Of a stretch of 64,000 bases of DNA, positions 1-12,800 are shown piece by piece. Location: NCBI RefSeq assembly GCF_023973825.1, contig NC_090121.1, positions 248,001-312,000 of the forward strand. Reading direction: 5' to 3'. The number at the start of each line of letters is the position of its first letter. The first letter of the stretch is position 1. The translations under genes and the position numbers were made by a program. Source of the DNA: Plasmodium brasilianum. Taxonomy: Eukaryota > Apicomplexa > Aconoidasida > Haemosporida > Plasmodiidae. Below the pieces are notes generated by a model. That model had not been told where the DNA came from, did not search any database, and saw only the letters and a list, made by a program, of their open reading frames with translations.

Positions 1-1046
1 TCAGACAACATGAAATATTAGATAAAATTATGGAGCTTGATATTAGCAACCAAAAAAGAAAAAATAAAAAGAAAAATAAAAAAAAAGAATCAACCTCATC
101 AACAAGGAAAATTTATTTCACATCAAAAAACAGAAAAAAATATACATCGTTTCTTCTTGAAAATCCAAAAATCAAACAGTTACTTATGTACCTTCCAAAA
201 TTTTTTGGTAAGATATTTCGTGTGTTGAAAAAAGTATTTTTTGATTTAAAAAAAAAAAAAATTTTGATGCAAAATGCTACTTGGAAAAATAAAATATTCA
301 TACCTGAAAGAGACTCATTAGGTTTATTTAAAAATACATCTTTCGAAAAATGGTACGTATCTTGGATGGACGAATTCAACAAAAATATCATTTCCAAGAC
401 TTACTATATACACATCTATTTAATTATATACATAATCACATTAGATTTTATTACAGCATACAAATTACATAGTAATCAAATGATAATTAGCCCATTAAGA
501 CATCTTAGCTATTTTACTTATTTTTTTCTAAAATCTCTTCTAAACATACTTATATATATCTTTTACATCATGTTAACCTTTAAAATAAAGAAGTATAATT
601 GTTATGATATCAGAAAGTATTATTTTTCAACCCTCTTCTTATGTATAGCAAAGTTATTCATTTCTTCACTTGACATATATGTAGCTATTACCTCCTTGGA
701 TTATTTTACAAGTCCTTATTATATCTATATCTACATTCACATGTTAATAATCCAAACATCCATATTATTAATAGTTAGGTACCCAACACAGTATTTGTTA
801 TTTTTTATGTATGTTGTTTGCTTTACTTCCTTATATTGGGGTTTCTCAATACATAAGTCTTTTATGGAATTTATTTTCATTATCGCATGTACCTCTATTA
901 CGATTGTATACTCTTATATATTAAGCTCAAGAACACTGGAAATTAACAGAAGAATACTATTTTCGAAGTATGAACTCCCTTACCTCCTGTACTTGAAGGA
1001 AATTGTGTATTGTTTAAATAAAAGTCAGAGCAAGAAACATATGTAA
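1..1046 (+). CDS. Six-pass membrane protein, 3' part (5' end outside window)
   Basis: The reading frame is open from the left edge (in-frame codons precede the first ATG at 30), so this is the C-terminal part of a longer protein. About 340 residues are visible. A Lys/Asn-rich stretch (residues 8-25 from the ATG) is followed by a basic region, then six hydrophobic segments at about 128-146, 160-183, 196-220, 230-250, 255-275 and 280-298, and a polar tail. The motif FKNTSFEKWY before the first segment and the charged helix SSRTLEINRRILF after the sixth resemble the membrane cassettes of adenylyl and guanylyl cyclases, but no catalytic domain is visible. The stop at 1044-1046 overlaps a consensus splice donor (GTAAGT from 1042). 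A short further exon is possible, for example 1107-1143 ending in TAA, though that intron would be only 65 nt. The protein family is not recognised. I am sure it is coding and unsure of its function and exact 3' end. Confidence 0.75.
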   Translation, partial: RQHEILDKIMELDISNQKRKNKKKNKKKESTSSTRKIYFTSKNRKKYTSFLLENPKIKQLLMYLPKFFGKIFRVLKKVFFDLKKKKILMQNATWKNKIFIPERDSLGLFKNTSFEKWYVSWMDEFNKNIISKTYYIHIYLIIYIITLDFITAYKLHSNQMIISPLRHLSYFTYFFLKSLLNILIYIFYIMLTFKIKKYNCYDIRKYYFSTLFLCIAKLFISSLDIYVAITSLDYFTSPYYIYIYIHMLIIQTSILLIVRYPTQYLLFFMYVVCFTSLYWGFSIHKSFMEFIFIIACTSITIVYSYILSSRTLEINRRILFSKYELPYLLYLKEIVYCLNKSQSKKHM

Positions 1047-1143
1047 GTGTCAGGTTTGACCATCTTACACTGCTTTATTCCTTTTTTAAGCCAATAAAAG
1101 TTTTAGTCGTACAAAAAAGGACTCCAAAATTATGTTCTCTTAA

Positions 1144-2815
1144 GGTAGATGCATACACAGAGAACAGCACAAATAAATAACATTCGAGTACTTTACCCCA
1201 CCCTAATGCATATTTTTAAACACATTTTTAAGTTAGTACATTTTTACGTTGGTGCATTTTTAAGTTGGTGTATTTTTAAGTTAGTGCACTTTTACGTTTG
1301 CGCATAATTAAGTTTGCGTATTTTTAAGTTAGCGCATTCTTAAATGACCACACTTTTACGTGATACGATTTTAAATTATAAATTTTTAAGTTAGTACATT
1401 TTTAAATAAAAATATTTTGAAGTGCTGGTTTTTGCTAGCTAATTTTTTCTTTTCCATTATTGTAGTCTTTTAAAAATTTTTACAATTAATAATTCATAAA
1501 AATAGAAAATTTAACAAGTTTTATTTTATCTTGCATTTACATAATTTTTTTTTTCCTTTTTCACTATTTTTTATTCCATTTCTTTAAAAACAAATTTTAA
1601 TTAACTCTTTAATTGTTTTTTTTTTCTTATTATTTCTCATACCATATTTTTAAAATTCGTATTTTAATTACACATGGAATAAAGTATTACAATATATTAT
1701 AATTTGTGATACACAAATATATATCAATTCTCAAATTATTATTTTGGCTATACCCAAAATGCAATTTATTTTTTGTTTTTTTGTTTTTTTTTACCTCCTT
1801 ATATATATAAATATATAAGAAAATATATATAAATAGTATCATTTGTGTCACGTAAAAAAAGTTGACAAAAAAGGCAAAATAACTTCCTCATTTTTTAGTG
1901 TATAATTTTCTTTCATCTTTCTTCATTTGCTTTATTGTTGCTCTTGATATATATGAATTTTCAAAACTTCCAACATTGCTGTGTTATTTCATAACCTCTG
2001 TTAATGTTGATTAAAAGCATGCTATTAAAATAGTCAAAACAAATACGGGTCAACTGTTTTTTTTTATCATTTCAGTTATACATTTTAGTTTCTTTTTAAA
2101 ACCCTTGGTAAAATTATAATAATATTATATTAAAATAAAATACAAGCAAATAAACTTAGTAATCCTTTAAAGTATTCTTTAAAAATAGGAATGCCACAAA
2201 ATTGCATACCTACAGTACACATCACCCACAATCAAAAGAGTTTATTATTTTTTTTATTTTTTTTTTATTTGGAAACACATCGAGTGCACACTTATTTACC
2301 GTTTTTAACTGCTTTTTCTTATGATTTTGCTATCAGATTTAATGTGGTATAATAACATAGCACAGGATGCGCTTAAAGCTAATTCGTTATTACAGAATAT
2401 ATGCTTAAATATTTCACCATCTTCCTTTCTCATATTCTTTTTTTCATCTGCTCAATCTTGAATGAACTTAACAATTTTTGTAGTAATTTTTTTTTTTTTT
2501 TTTTTTTGTTCACATATATAACAATTCAAAGTGGCAAATGCAAGTGAGAAGTTGCATGTTAAACAAGAATAAAAATTCTTTTAAAAATATAAATTGTTTT
2601 CCATAAAGGCATAACATTTCAAAATCGAAAAGTGTAGCACTCATAGGTGTACAACAAAAATACACTAAATCACAAGTATGTATAAGTGTATATATATATT
2701 AGCATATACATATATGGGCAAAATGTTTTACGCATATTTTTTTGTTTATATATAGGAAACATATCTATAAACAAGTGTAGAAGACCCAACAACGTTTTTC
2801 ATCATTTTAGATAAA
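1144..2815. other. Intergenic region, no gene seen
   Basis: This 1.7-kb AT-rich spacer lies between two plus-strand genes. It contains long T and A runs and the degenerate repeat block listed separately, but no convincing coding exon on either strand. It should hold the 3' UTR of the left gene and the promoter of the next. Confidence 0.6.
1207..1408. repeat. Degenerate ~17-nt tandem repeat
   Basis: About ten imperfect copies of a unit close to ACATTTTTAAGTTAGT follow each other, with variants such as ACGTTGGTGC and AAGTTTGCG. Spacing is roughly 16-18 nt. The decay suggests an old minisatellite. Confidence 0.65.
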
Positions 2816-3696
2816 ATGATTTTGGTAAGAATATATAATAAAAAAAAAGGATATTGTTAATACAGTCAAACAAAGCTTGTAGTTGTGGTTTTTTTAAAAC
2901 GAAATAGATATAGTATATATATATTTATATAATCATTTTTTATGTGTGAGTATAATTAAATGTAGATATGACCAAAAAAATTGCATTAAATTAATGATTT
3001 ATAATATGAATTTGGTCATTTCTATAGATATGTCTAACAAACAAATATATGTGTTCTCATTTTCGTATTTTATGTAAAATTTAGTATAAAAATAAAAAAT
3101 AGCAATACATTTATATAGCGACAGAGTTACCTAAACATGTGTACATATTACCATTCTGAAATGAGGATATATACGTAAATTTATATTCTTATTAATTTAT
3201 TTGCAGAAGAATTGTTCCATTCGTTATATATCAAATGAAATGAAGTCCCTTCCTAAACCTGTTCGTTTGAGGAAAATAAAACTCCTATTAACGTTTATAC
3301 ATTATTATGTATCAGTTCTTGCGTCTCCTCTTATATACCTTTTTTCATGCACTTTTTTTTTTTTTTTTATCCCATTTTAGCCAGCTGGAACGGGGGTAGT
3401 ATTTCATGGAAAATTACAACAAGTTAAGTACGCCATTAGTTTTCCAAGTTATATTTTTATAATATTCTCTGGGTTTATGGGAGCAATGTCTGGGAATTTT
3501 TTTTACAAAAAATTTATTTTAAGGAAAAACCCTCCAAATGTAAGATTATTTACAGCACACAAATATATGTATATGCTTATATATATATATATGTATATGT
3601 GTTTTTTCTTTTTGTTTTGTACTTTCATTTTAGCCTTTGAGAGACCCAAACGATTTACCACCAGAAAAGCATCCACACACGCCTGAAGATGATTAG
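2816..3696 (+). CDS. Small multi-exon single-pass membrane protein
   Basis: The model has four exons: 2816-2824 (Met-Ile-Leu), 3207-3260, 3381-3539 and 3634-3696, all joined in phase 0, giving 94 residues. Exon 3 is the firm part. It encodes PAGTGVVFHGKLQQ followed by one hydrophobic segment containing small residues (SGFMGAMSGNFF). The last exon gives a Pro/Asp-rich tail ending in HTPEDD. Acceptors are TTTGCAG, CATTTTAG and CATTTTAG, and the donors after exons 1 and 3 are GTAAGA. The exon 2 donor is weak (GTTCGT); a donor at 3309 is also in phase and would add 16 residues. The tiny first exon is tentative, and translation could instead start at the Met in exon 2. The family is not recognised. 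Size and topology would suit a mitochondrial inner-membrane or secretory-pathway subunit, which is inference only. Confidence 0.6.
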
Positions 3697-5811
3697 AAAA
3701 AAAAGGAAAAAGTATATTGCTATAAAATACACTGTTGTAAAACATATTATCATAAAATGCAATGTTTCAAATGTTTTGCAAAATAAATACAAATGAAAAC
3801 CAATAAAAAGTTCTTAAAAATTTTATTTATCCTTTAAAAAAATAATTAATAGAACATTCTCTCCAATATCTAAAACCGTAATAATGAAAAAAAAAAAAAA
3901 AAAGAAGCATTTTTTCGTCATTCTACCTCTTTATATGTTTACTAAAAAATGTAGTTACGTGCATACGTACTTATACGCATCTCTACATTAATTTATATGT
4001 TAAATTTTTAGATATGTTTTTATATATTAAGTGTATGCACTGAATATTTGATAAAAAAAATATGGAAAAAAATAATACCTAATAAGGTGCATACTAACGA
4101 ATGCCCATAAAAATGTTGACTTATAGTAGTATAAATATGTGTAGCATATACGAAGATGCATAAATATATCTATATATGTGTGGGTGTTGTATAGCCATAG
4201 AGAAAATTAAACTATTTCATTTGTGAATGGCAACAAATGAGAAAAATTCTATGTAATATATATACTGATAATAATGGATTGAAAAAAAATATAATTATTC
4301 TTTTAAATGCCAATAATACAGTAAATTTTTCTTTTTCCTCTTTTTTTTTAATTTTTACCATATTTAAGTTGAAAAGCGTAGCATCTGAATTTAAAATTCA
4401 TCTGCATTTTTAATGGTACATTATTTTTATATTTGATTAATATCACAGAGTTATGTCCACATATTATAATATAGTAGATGACCTTTTTAGCTAATCAATT
4501 GTAGTTTTATTCTTTTTTTTTTCAAATAATACATACACTTTTATATATATACAAATATTTATGTGCATATACATATATAAACACAGCAACATATGCTTTT
4601 TAATGTTTACATGTTTGTATTAATTTAAAACAACTCTTAATATAATTCTCCATTCAATTTTGATCTATAATAAAACTAATAAAAAAAAAAATGGTTATTA
4701 AATAAAAAAAAATATATATATCTTAAATTTTAACCTCACTTTATAACTAGCGAGTTGTAAAAAGTTTTTAATTAATATTTGTTAAGTATGATAAAAGGCG
4801 TTTTTCCTTCTTTGGTTAAATCAATACAAAAATTTTGCTCCTATGCTTTGAAAAATATTTTTAAATAATTTGTTTAACCCTTGGAACGACAATGATTTGC
4901 TCAAATGTACGCACAATTAAGAAAGTACACACATTCATATGTTCATATCTACATACGCATATGGGTATATATATATATGCATACAGCACAACCAATACTT
5001 GCTGTTTAGCCATTTTGCTCGTTTTGCTAAGTTTCTGAGCTTAATTATTCTATTATTTCCTTATTAATTTATTTATCGTTATAATAGTTCATATATTATC
5101 CCTTTTTTTTTCAATTTTTATCACACCACACATTTATACAAAATAGATTACATTTTTATATATTTTATGAAATCATGTATACATATATACACATATATAT
5201 ATAACTTTTGAGCTTTCATATTCTCTATTCTTAATTCTATAACCCATTGTATATAAATCCTTTTAATTTAAATTTTTATTAGTTTATTTTTCTCCATATT
5301 TCTATAATTCCGTTTTTTTTTTTTTTTAAATATCCTGTATTAATCTTAAATAAAATTAATGAAAACACCGAATTTTTATAACTCATGTAAACAAGGTTTA
5401 AATCGAATGAAAAAAACATAAGAACTTCGAATTTATTTTTTCAAAAAAAAAAAAATATACACATACATTTATACATAAACATATATCCTTCTTCATAACA
5501 GGACGAAATTAATAAAAGGTCCTAATTCTGTTATTTTCTATGTGCAGATATGAATCAATTCTTAAGGATTTCTGTTTGAGTAAATTAAAAATGTTTTTAA
5601 TATGAGAAGCAAAAGTACATAACAAAGTTGTGTCAAAAATAGGCACTAATGCATTCCTTACATATCATTAATTCCGTTAGTACACAAATATATATATATA
5701 TGCCTACGTACGCTCACACAGTAATATGCAACGCCCAAGCGCATAATATTATGAGTTAAACCTCTGGACAATAATTTAAATTTTTTTTTACAGCCATATA
5801 AACACTTTGAA
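3697..5811. other. Intergenic region, no gene seen
   Basis: This 2.1-kb spacer is extremely AT-rich with poly(A), poly(T) and TATATA tracts. I see no ORF with coding character and no RNA gene. It lies between two plus-strand genes, so it should carry the upstream gene's 3' UTR and the promoter of the RbfA gene. Confidence 0.6.
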
Positions 5812-6645
5812 ATGTATCTATATTTTTTCTTATTTCTGTTCACACTTACCAAAAGAAACTTTACAGTATATATTAAAAAGAAGGGAGATTTTTTAAATTC
5901 TATGCATTTCCTTTGCCCAAATGTACCAAAAAAATTATTTCCTCTGATTTTCTTATCCAAAAAAGAATCTACTCGTCATGAAATATACAGAAAGAGATTT
6001 GAAAGAAAACTAAAAGATGCAATACAAGCAATTTTATACAAAAAAGGAATAAAATTTAATTATAAATATCATATTGATGAAGATATAATAGAAGGTATAA
6101 CCGTTTATAAGGTTGAACTGAATAGCGATTGTTCTGTTGCCAAAGTTTATGTTGAAATAATGGGGGATTCCATCGATTCTAGACAAGTATGATTAAATTC
6201 AATAAAGTAAAATATTTATCAATGCTTAAGATGTTTGTAAGTTCGTTTTCTATAATTTTTCCAAATTTTCCTTCCGTTCTTTCAAAATTTAACCGTTTTA
6301 TACTTATAAAATGCATATATATATATATATATATATATCCATTTTTTAGTAATCCGCATAATTTATATTATTTTATTATTTTTTTGTTTATAGGGCTTCA
6401 TATGGATAAAGAAAAACTGCAAAATTATTAGATATAAACTAGCTCAATTAATGAAGGATAGGAAAAGAGTACCTTTTCTAAATTTTGTTTTAAGTAATCT
6501 AAGTGAACAAACGTTATTATTTTGTGAAATGGAAAACATAAAGGAGCATTATGCAGATATGTTTAAGGACGATTTGGAAAAAGCGGGCATAGGAACCGAG
6601 GAAAATTGGCAACAGTATATGGAACAAAACGACGACATAAAATAA
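5812..6645 (+). CDS. RbfA: Ribosome-binding factor A, probably apicoplast-targeted
   Basis: Two exons, 5812-6186 and 6394-6645, join in phase 0 (donor GTATGA, acceptor TTTATAG) to give 208 residues. RbfA binds the 30S subunit and helps mature the 3' side of 16S rRNA. The family core is visible: RHEIYRKRFERKLKDAIQAIL, then ITVYKVELNSDCSVAKVYVEI, and after the splice GFIWIKKNCKIIRYKLAQLM with RVPFLNFVLSN, the usual RbfA ending. The splice is required because the first ORF stops right after the KVYVEI strand. The N-terminus MYLYFFLFLFTLTKRNF is a credible signal peptide followed by a basic, Lys-rich stretch, which fits a bipartite apicoplast leader. A stop codon lies upstream in frame at 5752, so 5812 is the first available Met. 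A mitochondrial location is possible but less likely given the hydrophobic start. Confidence 0.85.
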
Positions 6646-7517
6646 GGCCAATACAGTTATAAGCATGCTTCTCTTCTCACCAAATATATATGCATAAATA
6701 AATATACATATATATATACATGTGTATATGCAATGATCTACAAATTCCACATTTTTTTTGGTATTTCTCGCAAAGAGCTTTTTTAATTCGAACCATTTTT
6801 ATTTTATGTTATGTCATATCCAGCATAAAAATTGTACACACTTTTTATTTAAAAAAAAAATATATATATATCTTTAATTACTCGGTAAATTACGCAAAAA
6901 TAAGAAAAGAAAAAAAAAAAAAAAAGGAATCCTTTTCCATTTTTTGTATATATTTTAAAGCAAAATAGACTTGTAAAAATTAATTAGCTATAATTTCTAC
7001 TACAAATATAAAAAAATTACATAATATACATATATATAAATATATATATATTTTTTTTGCAAAAATGTGGATTTACAAAATATTATTAAATTTTCCCATT
7101 TTTACAATTAAAAAAAAATGAGGGCAGTACACGAGTGTAGTAAATCAAAATTATGCATATCAAATTTAAGTTGTTTATTTAAGTAAAATACGACCAAAAT
7201 ATGAATAAAATGTGACTAAAAATTAGTTTTTCAAAAATCGATTTTATAACTCTAATACATATATATACATATGGGCGTACAATTTTCAAATAGAAGGAAT
7301 GTTAAAGATAAATGAAAAATATGACAATTCCTCAAAAAATAGTCTTATAGTTTTACTAACCAGTTTAAAGTATTTTGAACGTTAATGACGGTTATTCTTT
7401 GTTTTTACATAAGAACTTCCTTATCCATTTTTTATCATCATCTGCAACAAGCTATTCACACAAGTTTTACCTTCATCTCACATCTTCCCTATTAATGCAA
7501 TTAATTTCCCATTTTAA
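6646..7517. other. Convergent intergenic region
   Basis: This spacer separates the 3' ends of the RbfA gene (+) and NAA10 (-), so it probably holds both 3' UTRs. It contains A-runs and TATATA tracts. No gene or RNA structure was recognised. Confidence 0.6.
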
Positions 7518-7976
7518 TTATTTTGCAAAAACATACTCCATTAAATAAGCATCTTCTTTGTTTCCATAATACAGCGGCTCTGTTCCTTTAACTTTGTAAT
7601 TTAATAAGTTGTAATATAAATTTAATGCGGCACTATTACTTATTCGAACATGTAAGCAAATATTATCAACATTATAAATGTCATTCACATATTGGTGTGT
7701 TTGGGTTATTAAATAAAAGGCTAGCTTTTGCTTTCTATAAGTTTTTAAAACAGCAACTGAAGTTAAATGTCCCTTCTTCTCATTTTCTTCTTCTAGTTTT
7801 CCTAATGTATATCCACAAACTTTACCTTTCCCATCCTCTGCTATTTGACTTAAAGAAGGCCATGACAAGGCATGATAGAAATAATATCTCATACTGTAAT
7901 TTTCTGGTAAATTTATACTATTACATTCTTGCATTGACAGTAAATCATAAACGTTACTTTTTCTTATTGACAGCAT
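7518..7976 (-). CDS. NAA10: N-alpha-acetyltransferase 10, NatA catalytic subunit (ARD1)
   Basis: This single-exon gene encodes 152 residues of a GNAT-fold enzyme. With NAA15 it acetylates the N-termini of nascent chains at the ribosome after Met removal. The protein follows human NAA10 almost end to end: SMQECNSINLPENYSMRYYF (substrate side, residues 14-33), HALSWPSLSQIAED (35-48), GYTLGKLEE (55-63), GHLTSVAV (69-76), LHVRISNSAALNLYYNLLNY and EPLYYGNKEDAYLMEY. It ends right after the GNAT core and lacks the acidic tail of animal NAA10. One oddity is the acetyl-CoA pyrophosphate loop, normally R-R-x-G-x-A, which reads R-K-Q-K-L-A (81-86) with Lys where the Gly is expected. The start Met lies directly before the conserved first strand, so the start is secure. 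Confidence 0.93.
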   Translation of the reverse strand: MLSIRKSNVYDLLSMQECNSINLPENYSMRYYFYHALSWPSLSQIAEDGKGKVCGYTLGKLEEENEKKGHLTSVAVLKTYRKQKLAFYLITQTHQYVNDIYNVDNICLHVRISNSAALNLYYNLLNYKVKGTEPLYYGNKEDAYLMEYVFAK

Positions 7977-9868
7977 TTTAACAATAAATATGAAATTAAA
8001 AAAAAAAAAAAAATTAACTATTTCGAAATATACTTTCTGCTTCTTATTTGTGCATCTGCAGCTAATAAGAAATTTTCAGACTTATAACTCAAAGATGTTT
8101 GGGCAAAGGACAAATATACATGCACATATATACAATTATAAAACACCCTTTCGCGCTAATGCTGCTACTATTATTTTTACAAGAGTAATTCATACACCAC
8201 GATGTATAACTCATTTGCTAACAAGAAATTCTCACCATACACTCATAAAAAAATCATACTTCAATCTAGAATAAGTTTTATCTCTCCAAATATATGGTTC
8301 ATACATATTATAATTACATTTAACAAAATTAAATATTTAATATTCAAAATATCCTATTTGCTTGGTTTCCAAAACATTATATATCATATTATTTTGCTCT
8401 CTCTTCCATTCAATTAGAATGTACTTCATTTTTTTATTTTATAAAAACAAACGTTTTAATTTGCCATATTTTGTTATATCTTGTTTTATTTTGCTATATT
8501 TTGTTATATTTATTTTATTATATATTTTTTTTTTTTTTTATTTCAACTTGTATGTAATTATATTCTCATTTAAGCCATTCGTAAATACGTAAATTACTAC
8601 ACGGACATATTAATATAGAATATTTTATACTGTTTTATAAATTCAAATATTTTTTGAAAAGCACTTCAAAATACTACTGAAAAAAGTACAATATTTATTT
8701 GTTCAAACGCTAAAAATAGGAGCACGAATAATGTAACACAAGAATTATTTTATGAGGAAACTTTTCAAAGACGTAGATGAGTGACAGCTATAATATAAAA
8801 AAAAATAATAATTCTGCACACCTATATATAATACGTATATATAACAATTACTTTACGAATGTTGCTCTTAACGTATTATTAAACAATGTGAGGTCATTTC
8901 TTAACAGTACTATTATGTACGTTTGCCTTATATCCAACGTATTCATCGATACGTATATAACATTAAAACTGGTTTAACATATTCATGGTAGCTCGCATAA
9001 CGAATGACCACATACCTTATATATATTTTTTGAGGATACTAAAAGCTTACATGTTAAACATTTTATGCAGTAAAACCTGCGAAAATATTTGCATTTTAAC
9101 ATGTTTAGTTGCTTCAAGTTCCCTTTTTCTTTTTTTGGAATCCATGTATGTACTTACAAACAGCAGATATAAAATATAAAAAAAAAAAAAAAGAAAAAAA
9201 AATTAAACGAAAGTTTAGTAAAAGCATAAAAAAAAGAAAAATATGTGGACGTAGAAGCAGAAAAGCTTAATATTCAGGAAAAATTTAGCGCAATTATTTT
9301 GCATAAAATGTATAGTAAATAAATGCAACACAACAATTGATAGCTACAAGTATGTAAAAAACACATGTGTCATGAAGGTAGAATAGAAAACACAAATAAT
9401 TCAATAATAAATGAAGAAAAAAAAAAAAAATGTGAAATAAAAAAATTACGGAAAAAAAAAAATTAAGAAGGTTAAAACACGGGCTTATGTATTTTACCTC
9501 GAAGCATTGTTACTTCGTAATTGAATATATATACAAAAACAGTTTAAATAAAATGGAATTTAAAAAAATAAAAAAATGCATAATTATAAATCTTTTGAAA
9601 TATGAACAAAATTTATTAGTGACCAACAATTAACAAAAAAAAAACATTTGATAAAAAAAAAAAAAAAAAAAGTAAATAAGGAGAGATAAATATATAAACA
9701 TCAGGAATCTCCCGATCTTTTTTTACTTTTTATTTGAAGCAGTCGGGAACAATTAGGTGCACATGTATTCCTATACCCGCATATTTATATGTACCTACAT
9801 ATTTATGCATACATGTGAAGGCATACATATTATGACCTCACCTGTCCAGTGTATGCGCGAAAGAGCTA
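7977..9868. other. Intergenic region, no gene seen
   Basis: This 1.9-kb spacer lies between the 3' end of the large unknown gene and the 5' end of NAA10, both on the minus strand. It should hold the NAA10 promoter. Short ORFs on the plus strand here have the composition of random AT-rich DNA (Ile/Asn/Tyr/Phe) and no recognisable motif. Many A-runs occur at 9180-9700. Confidence 0.6.
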
Positions 9869-12800
9869 TTAAGTTACATATTTGCCTTTATTCCAAAATA
9901 AAGACGATCGTAAAATGAGGAAGTTGTCCGAGTATAAGAAAATGTACCAGAAAACTTTAGAAATAAACATTAAATGATAAATATCAAACGGTTCAGCTAA
10001 ATATCCGCAGGAGGTACTTTCTCCATTAATAGCCAATTTATAAATTTCCTGACATTGCATATTTTCGGGTACGTTCATAAAAACATGATGTATATCAATA
10101 TTTTTATTTTTCTGTATGCTACTTAATTTGAAGAATTTGTACCCTTTTAATTTGATATATCTAAGAGCAATATCTTCTGGGGTTAATTTATTATATAGGG
10201 TAAAAGGTTTTTCAAAAAAGTACCTCCATTCTTCTTCACTTAATAAACAACACGATATATGAACCATATATATTAACGCTGTTTGTATAATAAACAAAGG
10301 GTATATTTTGTGAAGAGATATTTGTATCTCATCATAAGATACTAATCTTGATAAAAATATATCATTTGACATGTGCCATTTAGGTACCAACTTGTAGCTC
10401 ATTTTTTTTTTCCCCCTCATTAGGGATTCCTCAAATAGGCAATTTTTATTGACCATACCGCTGTAATTTATTTTATTACTTTCGTGGTTATTACCTGAAA
10501 AGGTTCTATTGCCTCTTTCTTCGTGTCGTCTAGAAATATCACAAGGCATAATCATCTGAGCACTTTTCGAAAATACATTCGTATTTCCCTTATATGAGGT
10601 AGAACTTTGCTTATACATCTTTTCATTTTTTATTTGGCCTTTTCCTCCATTATTGTATTCCTTTTTTCCACCATTTGAAATGTCTTTGTGCTCATTACTC
10701 TTCGTGTCTTCTTCACTACTAGACAAATAATCCGAAAGACTATTAGAAGATAGTATGTTGTCATTGCATTTTATGTGTTCTCTATTTTTTTTCAAATGAT
10801 ACTTATAATTTATGTAGTACGAAGAAGCAACCATATCAACCACCTTATCAGAAGGAATGTCAACCAACTTATTGTACTGCCCCGTATCGACACCAAATGC
10901 CCATGATATTAAAACAAATATTTTTACTATATCTAACACAATTTTATTTCTCAGTTCAATCATATTATTTTTCTTTCCTCTATATTTTAATACTTTTAAA
11001 AAAGCATTTCTTGAGTTAAATATGTCCTCACCACTAATACTACTACTACTATTAGTACTATTATATGTTGACATGAAATAACTTGTGGACAAAGGAAAGT
11101 CAGGTATAACATATGGAACGTATCTCATACAGTTCATAAAACCGTTGAAATTCATATTTTTTGGTAGTATCCTTTTTTGAATAAATAAATGCTTAGGTAT
11201 ATCCGGGTCGCAAAAACATATACCCAAAAAGCATTCATCAATTGATGTGAAATTTGGATATCCTTTTATTTTCCCTAAATTTTCAAGAAATAATTTCAAA
11301 GTTTTAAAATTTACTTCCTTAACTTTTTTCTCATTGTCATTCATATGAAAGAACTCTTCATATGTTGACGAAGTCTCTTCAATTACATTTTCCTTTTTAT
11401 TACACCTTTTGTTAAAACAGTTGGACGACATATTTCTATATGGTTCTTCTACATTACTTTTCTCGCATTTATCACTACTATCATATGTATCATCACTAGC
11501 ACTATTATTATACTTGCATTTATCGTTTCTATTAATACCATTATGTAATTCGTCGTTCCCTGGTACATTTATCTTATTTGCTTTATCTTTCTCATAGTTG
11601 TCATTCTCATCTGAGTATTTTCCCTCTCTTAATTTTCTTTCCTCCTCCCTCTTGCATTTTAGTAAACATTGATAATCTCTCGAACTACTCCCAGATATAC
11701 TTGTAGAGTTACTCCTTTTTTGAAAAAATTGTGAACTTTTTTCATTTTCTCCATTTTTATTAGTTCTTACTCTGTCTATATTTGTAATGCATTTATTATT
11801 GTGTTCCTTTTGCTTTAACCCCTCAACAATTGTCAAAATCTCACCTTTCTGTTCATCTCGGTTGAGTACACTTTTCCTTATTTCATCATTGTTTGTCTGC
11901 TTATCTTTTAAGAAGTCTTTATGTCCTTCAACACAAAACTTACAGTATGCACCATATACCTTTTTTGTGAGATTAAAAAGTGCTATGCAATTAGTACGTG
12001 AAATTTTAGGCAAAGAACTAGATGTAATGTTATGTGAACTGCTATCTGAAGTATTACTAACTTTTGGAATTTTGTGGTACTCCTGGTCAAATATAATCAA
12101 CGTTTCAAAAAAGTCTTGCACAGAGTTGAAATCATAATAATATAGTATGTATTCCTTAAGCTTCCTAATTTTATTCTGTATTCTTTTTTTTTGTATATAT
12201 CTGTAGTAGTCCGATTTAAAAGGAGGGTAAGAAGCATACAAACTGTCAAACACCGTTTTTTCCTTTATATCCTCTTTCAAATCATTTACTAAAGCTTGGT
12301 GTATATGCATTTTTTTATTGGACTTATCTCTTAACACAATATCTTGTGAATCTTTAACAAAAAAAAAAGCATCTTTCGGAATAAATATTTTGTCTAAAAA
12401 GAAAAAATTATTTTTAAAGTTTTCATTCACTTCCTTTATTAATTTGACGTGATTCAGTTTATTTTTCATAATGTTACATTTTACACTTTTCAACATTTTG
12501 TTCTTTTGTGGATCCAACATATAAAAACATCCTTTATTTTCATCATAATCTAGTGGATAGGACTTTAGTAAATAAAATAAAATTCCTAGTATCTTCATTT
12601 TATATTCAAACCTTTCAAAGTTTGATTTACTAAATGTTTGAAAATTTTTATAGTTCACATATTCTATAAAATAATGTTTATTCATCTTTTCATCTATTTT
12701 GTTTTTTAAATACTCACAAAAATCTGTAACATTATCACCCCTACATTTCAATACATGTTTTATATATAAATACCAAAAGATATTTTTTACCTTGTCTAGT

